From assembly GCA_902781305.1 (NCBI GenBank), contig CACZIV010000007.1, positions 1 through 64,000 on the forward strand: a stretch of 64,000 nt of DNA. Reading direction: 5' to 3'. Positions within the stretch are counted from its first letter, which is position 1. Every line of letters begins with the position of its first letter. Below the pieces are notes generated by a model. The model was not told where the DNA came from and did not search any database. It saw only the letters and a list, made by a program, of their open reading frames with translations. The position numbers and the translations under genes were made by a program. Source of the DNA: Pseudoselenomonas ruminantium. Lineage in GTDB: Bacteria; Bacillota; Negativicutes; Selenomonadales; Selenomonadaceae. This document shows, piece after piece, positions 61,895 to 64,000 of the stretch.

Positions 61895-62686
61895 TTATTC
61901 TACCCTAATACTCATGTCTCCGTTTATGCCCTGTGTCTTATCACGAACCCAGCTTCCATCTACCTGCGCATTACGCGTAGCCCATATTTGGATAGCCTTA
62001 GCTTTACCAGTAGTTTTATCAAATTCAAAAGCACAACGGACACTAACGGCATAGCTATCATCTTTATTATCTTCTATTATCGCATGATTATAGACTCCCT
62101 GCGTGTAAATAAGGTCATCCGAGAAAAAATACCGGTTGTCTGACTCCATCTGCTTTTGTGTTGATGGATATTGGGTATAGTTCCCCTGCATCCAATTGAC
62201 CAGATTATCCTTAGCCACTACACCATTATCAAACCTTGTCTTAACACTCCCGTTTTCCCCGTCACCTGTACTGTTGATATAGTAGTCAAAGAGTAAAGTT
62301 CCCTTATTTAAAGCATTACGATCATATTTTGCATCCCAACTAGGTTGACTCATCAACATCGCTCTAATCTCAGTCTGTGTCTTACCCAAAAAAGCCCCCG
62401 CTATATTCCGCAAAGTGGCATCGTCCATCGCGATGCGCTCTTGATTCGACACGGCCTCCCGCAGCTCTGAATTGGACAAAGCCCCATACTTATTGATGGC
62501 CTGCTCTGAGGTGGGCGTACTGCTCAGGTAACTGCCCACATTGTTATAACTCTTGGTCACCTGCGGGAGTATGTTGGATTCACGGAACATATAGACAATC
62601 CCTACGACAAATAGCGCCACAAGTGCCCATTCGACCATAGACTGTCCATTTTCCCTGCATAAAATTTTCTGCAATTTCCTCAGCAT
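61895..62686 (-). CDS. TadE/Flp-like pseudopilin-type protein
   Basis: 263 residues. Near the N terminus, CRENGQSMVEWALVALFVVGIVYMF resembles the TadE/Flp processing region (the G-Q-S-M-V-E motif with a glutamate five residues after the cleavage site) plus helix. The remaining 225 residues are soluble and not recognised, much longer than an Flp pilin. It lies between the TadC-like gene (30 bases) and the TadG-like gene. Confidence 0.78.
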   Translation of the reverse strand: MLRKLQKILCRENGQSMVEWALVALFVVGIVYMFRESNILPQVTKSYNNVGSYLSSTPTSEQAINKYGALSNSELREAVSNQERIAMDDATLRNIAGAFLGKTQTEIRAMLMSQPSWDAKYDRNALNKGTLLFDYYINSTGDGENGSVKTRFDNGVVAKDNLVNWMQGNYTQYPSTQKQMESDNRYFFSDDLIYTQGVYNHAIIEDNKDDSYAVSVRCAFEFDKTTGKAKAIQIWATRNAQVDGSWVRDKTQGINGDMSIRVE

Positions 62687-62716
62687 TATATCCCACCTCC
62701 GTTCCTTTAACGATTT

Positions 62717-63703
62717 CTATTGATTCAACGATTTAAGTAAAGTCAATGCAGACGGGAAAACCACCATGACAAAAATCGCCGGAAAGATAAACAGCACCAT
62801 CGGGAAAATAATCTTTACCGGTGCTTTTAGTGCCATGGCCCGCACTGCCTGACGGTGCCGGTCACGCATATTATCCGCCTGAATTTTCAGGGTTCTGGAC
62901 ATGCTCGTGCCCAAATGTTCAGCCTGAATGACCGAAGCGGTGAAAAGGTACATTTCCTCCAAATCACAGCGATTTGCCAGCTGGGTAAGGGTTCTCTGTC
63001 TGTCCATGCCCAAGCCCATATCGCGCAGCATCCGCCGAAATTCCTCCGTCAGCGGGCCTTTCATGCGATGTACAATCTTTGCTACAGCACCGTCAAAGGA
63101 AAGTCCGGCCTGAACACTGACACAGAGGAAATCCAGGAATTCCGGCAACTGACGTCTTATCGTTGCCTTGCGCCGTTGAATAGCCGACTGCAATAACAGA
63201 AAGGGAATAACGGCTCCTAAGCCCACGCCCAAAAGCAGTATGGCGATTTGCTGCGGAACCTGCAATGGCGATAACACAGATATGCTCAGCAATGCCAAAA
63301 ATACACCTGCGGCCACACATAACACCCAGCCTGCCACCAAACGGTTAAGACTCCACTTTTCCTGCATGCCAAGATGCATAAGCATATTTTCCATCATCGC
63401 ACGCAATTCCCGCGGAGCAAACTTCATCAGCCAGTTTTCCACAGAAATCACCAGCGGGCGGATAACACGTTCCTTAAAAGACTGTTCACGCATATAGTGA
63501 TAATCTTCAGTCTTACCGGCTTCCAGCGAGGCCTTCGGCTTCTGTTGCTTTGCCGCCTGACGCTGTGCTTCCGCTTCTGCAATCATCCGCTCCAAATGCT
63601 GTCTGGTCTGCAGCTGAGGTCTGCGGGCGGTATAATAAAGCAAAAACAAAATGACCATCACTAAGGCAGTCACCAAGGCGGATAGTAAAATAATCATCGT
63701 CAT
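62717..63703 (-). CDS. tadC: TadC-like type II secretion F-family membrane protein
   Basis: 328 residues with helices at about 4-24, 118-165 and 297-320 and a T2SSF domain (LPEFLDFLCVSVQAGLSFDGAVAKIV, LGTSMSRTLKIQADNMRDRHRQ). It forms the inner-membrane platform of the Flp pilus machine. It follows the ATPase gene by 6 bases; the usual order tadA-tadB-tadC appears to lack tadB at this point. Confidence 0.88.
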   Translation of the reverse strand: MTMIILLSALVTALVMVILFLLYYTARRPQLQTRQHLERMIAEAEAQRQAAKQQKPKASLEAGKTEDYHYMREQSFKERVIRPLVISVENWLMKFAPRELRAMMENMLMHLGMQEKWSLNRLVAGWVLCVAAGVFLALLSISVLSPLQVPQQIAILLLGVGLGAVIPFLLLQSAIQRRKATIRRQLPEFLDFLCVSVQAGLSFDGAVAKIVHRMKGPLTEEFRRMLRDMGLGMDRQRTLTQLANRCDLEEMYLFTASVIQAEHLGTSMSRTLKIQADNMRDRHRQAVRAMALKAPVKIIFPMVLFIFPAIFVMVVFPSALTLLKSLNQ

Positions 63704-63709
63704 CCCTCC

Positions 63710-64000
63710 TCAGCCTTTTTGGAAGATATCCCGCGGCACATCCACACCATGAATGCGGAATTTATCCATAAAGGACGGCTGCAGTCCCGTGGCTTCAAAA
63801 TGACCTACGGATTTGCCTTTATCGTCAATATAATCCTGCACGTAGCGGAACAAATCCTGCAAAATAATCGTATCGCCTTCCATTCCCTGTACTTCCGTAA
63901 TATGGGTCAGTTTACGACTGCCGTCCTGCAAACGGGACTGCTGAATAATGAGGTTAATTGCCGAGGATATCTGCGTGCGCACTGCCCGCACCGGCAGTTC
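63710..64000 (-). CDS. tadA: TadA/CpaF family pilus assembly ATPase (C-terminal end only)
   Basis: The last 96 residues of a CpaF-type secretion ATPase; the gene starts beyond the right edge. ELPVRAVRTQISSAINLIIQQ and RKLTHITEVQGMEGDTIILQDLF are diagnostic of the ATPase C terminus. First visible gene of the minus-strand tad operon. Confidence 0.92.
   Translation of the reverse strand, partial: ELPVRAVRTQISSAINLIIQQSRLQDGSRKLTHITEVQGMEGDTIILQDLFRYVQDYIDDKGKSVGHFEATGLQPSFMDKFRIHGVDVPRDIFQKG

Overview
The window looks like chromosome from a Gram-negative-type Firmicute of the class Negativicutes, most likely Selenomonadaceae (Selenomonas or a close relative). This is inferred from three things: the Firmicutes-type order yybS-gdpP-rplI-(lonC)-dnaB, the Gram-positive-like promoters and strong AGGAGG ribosome sites, and the large number of sugar PTS genes. 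The species cannot be fixed from the sequence alone. No phage, insertion sequence, CRISPR array, rRNA or tRNA was recognised.

Layout. 1-1.6 kb: a sucrose-type PTS EIIABC running off the left edge, with its promoter and a perfect palindromic operator. 1.7-8.6 kb: the minus-strand housekeeping operon yybS-gdpP-rplI-lonC-dnaB, ending in a very long inverted repeat. 8.7-23.7 kb: mixed metabolism and transport (ubiX, TSUP permease, deformylase-like protein, thrE-azlC, an SLC1 symporter with an extra N-terminal domain, an exported methyltransferase-like protein, a detached azlD, panF/yhdT, carbonic anhydrase, class III fbp, crr). 23.8-36.3 kb: two adjacent sensory loci. Each joins membrane-anchored sugar-binding proteins to two-component proteins but has no ABC permease; one also contains an orphan PTS EIIC. 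A lone GutA-type EIIA lies between them. 36.3-49.5 kb: three PTS loci: mannose-type EIIB-IIC-IID, an RpiR-linked cellobiose-type IIC-IIB-IIA plus phospho-beta-glucosidase, and fruR-fruK-fruA. Between the last two are rnhA, a secreted protein and a YitT protein. 49.5-57.3 kb: cell-envelope and small genes, including a VanX/L,D-transpeptidase fusion, a cytidine deaminase homologue lacking its zinc cysteines, and a cluster of DnaA boxes. 57.3-64 kb: gyrA, a compact putative type I toxin-antitoxin locus, and the distal end of a Tad/Flp pilus operon running off the right edge.

How it works together. The dominant theme is carbohydrate sensing and PTS uptake. Sucrose-type, mannose-type, beta-glucoside and fructose PTS genes each have recognisable promoters and candidate operators, and the binding-protein/kinase loci in between plausibly report extracellular sugars. 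The most interesting candidates for undescribed biology are the permease-less sensory cluster at 28.8-36.2 kb with an EIIC inside it, the roughly 20-residue toxin with antisense RNA at 59.9-60.2 kb, the zinc-less cytidine deaminase homologue, the degenerate-ATPase/SLC1 fusion, the DnaA-box cluster, and two long rod-like inverted repeats.
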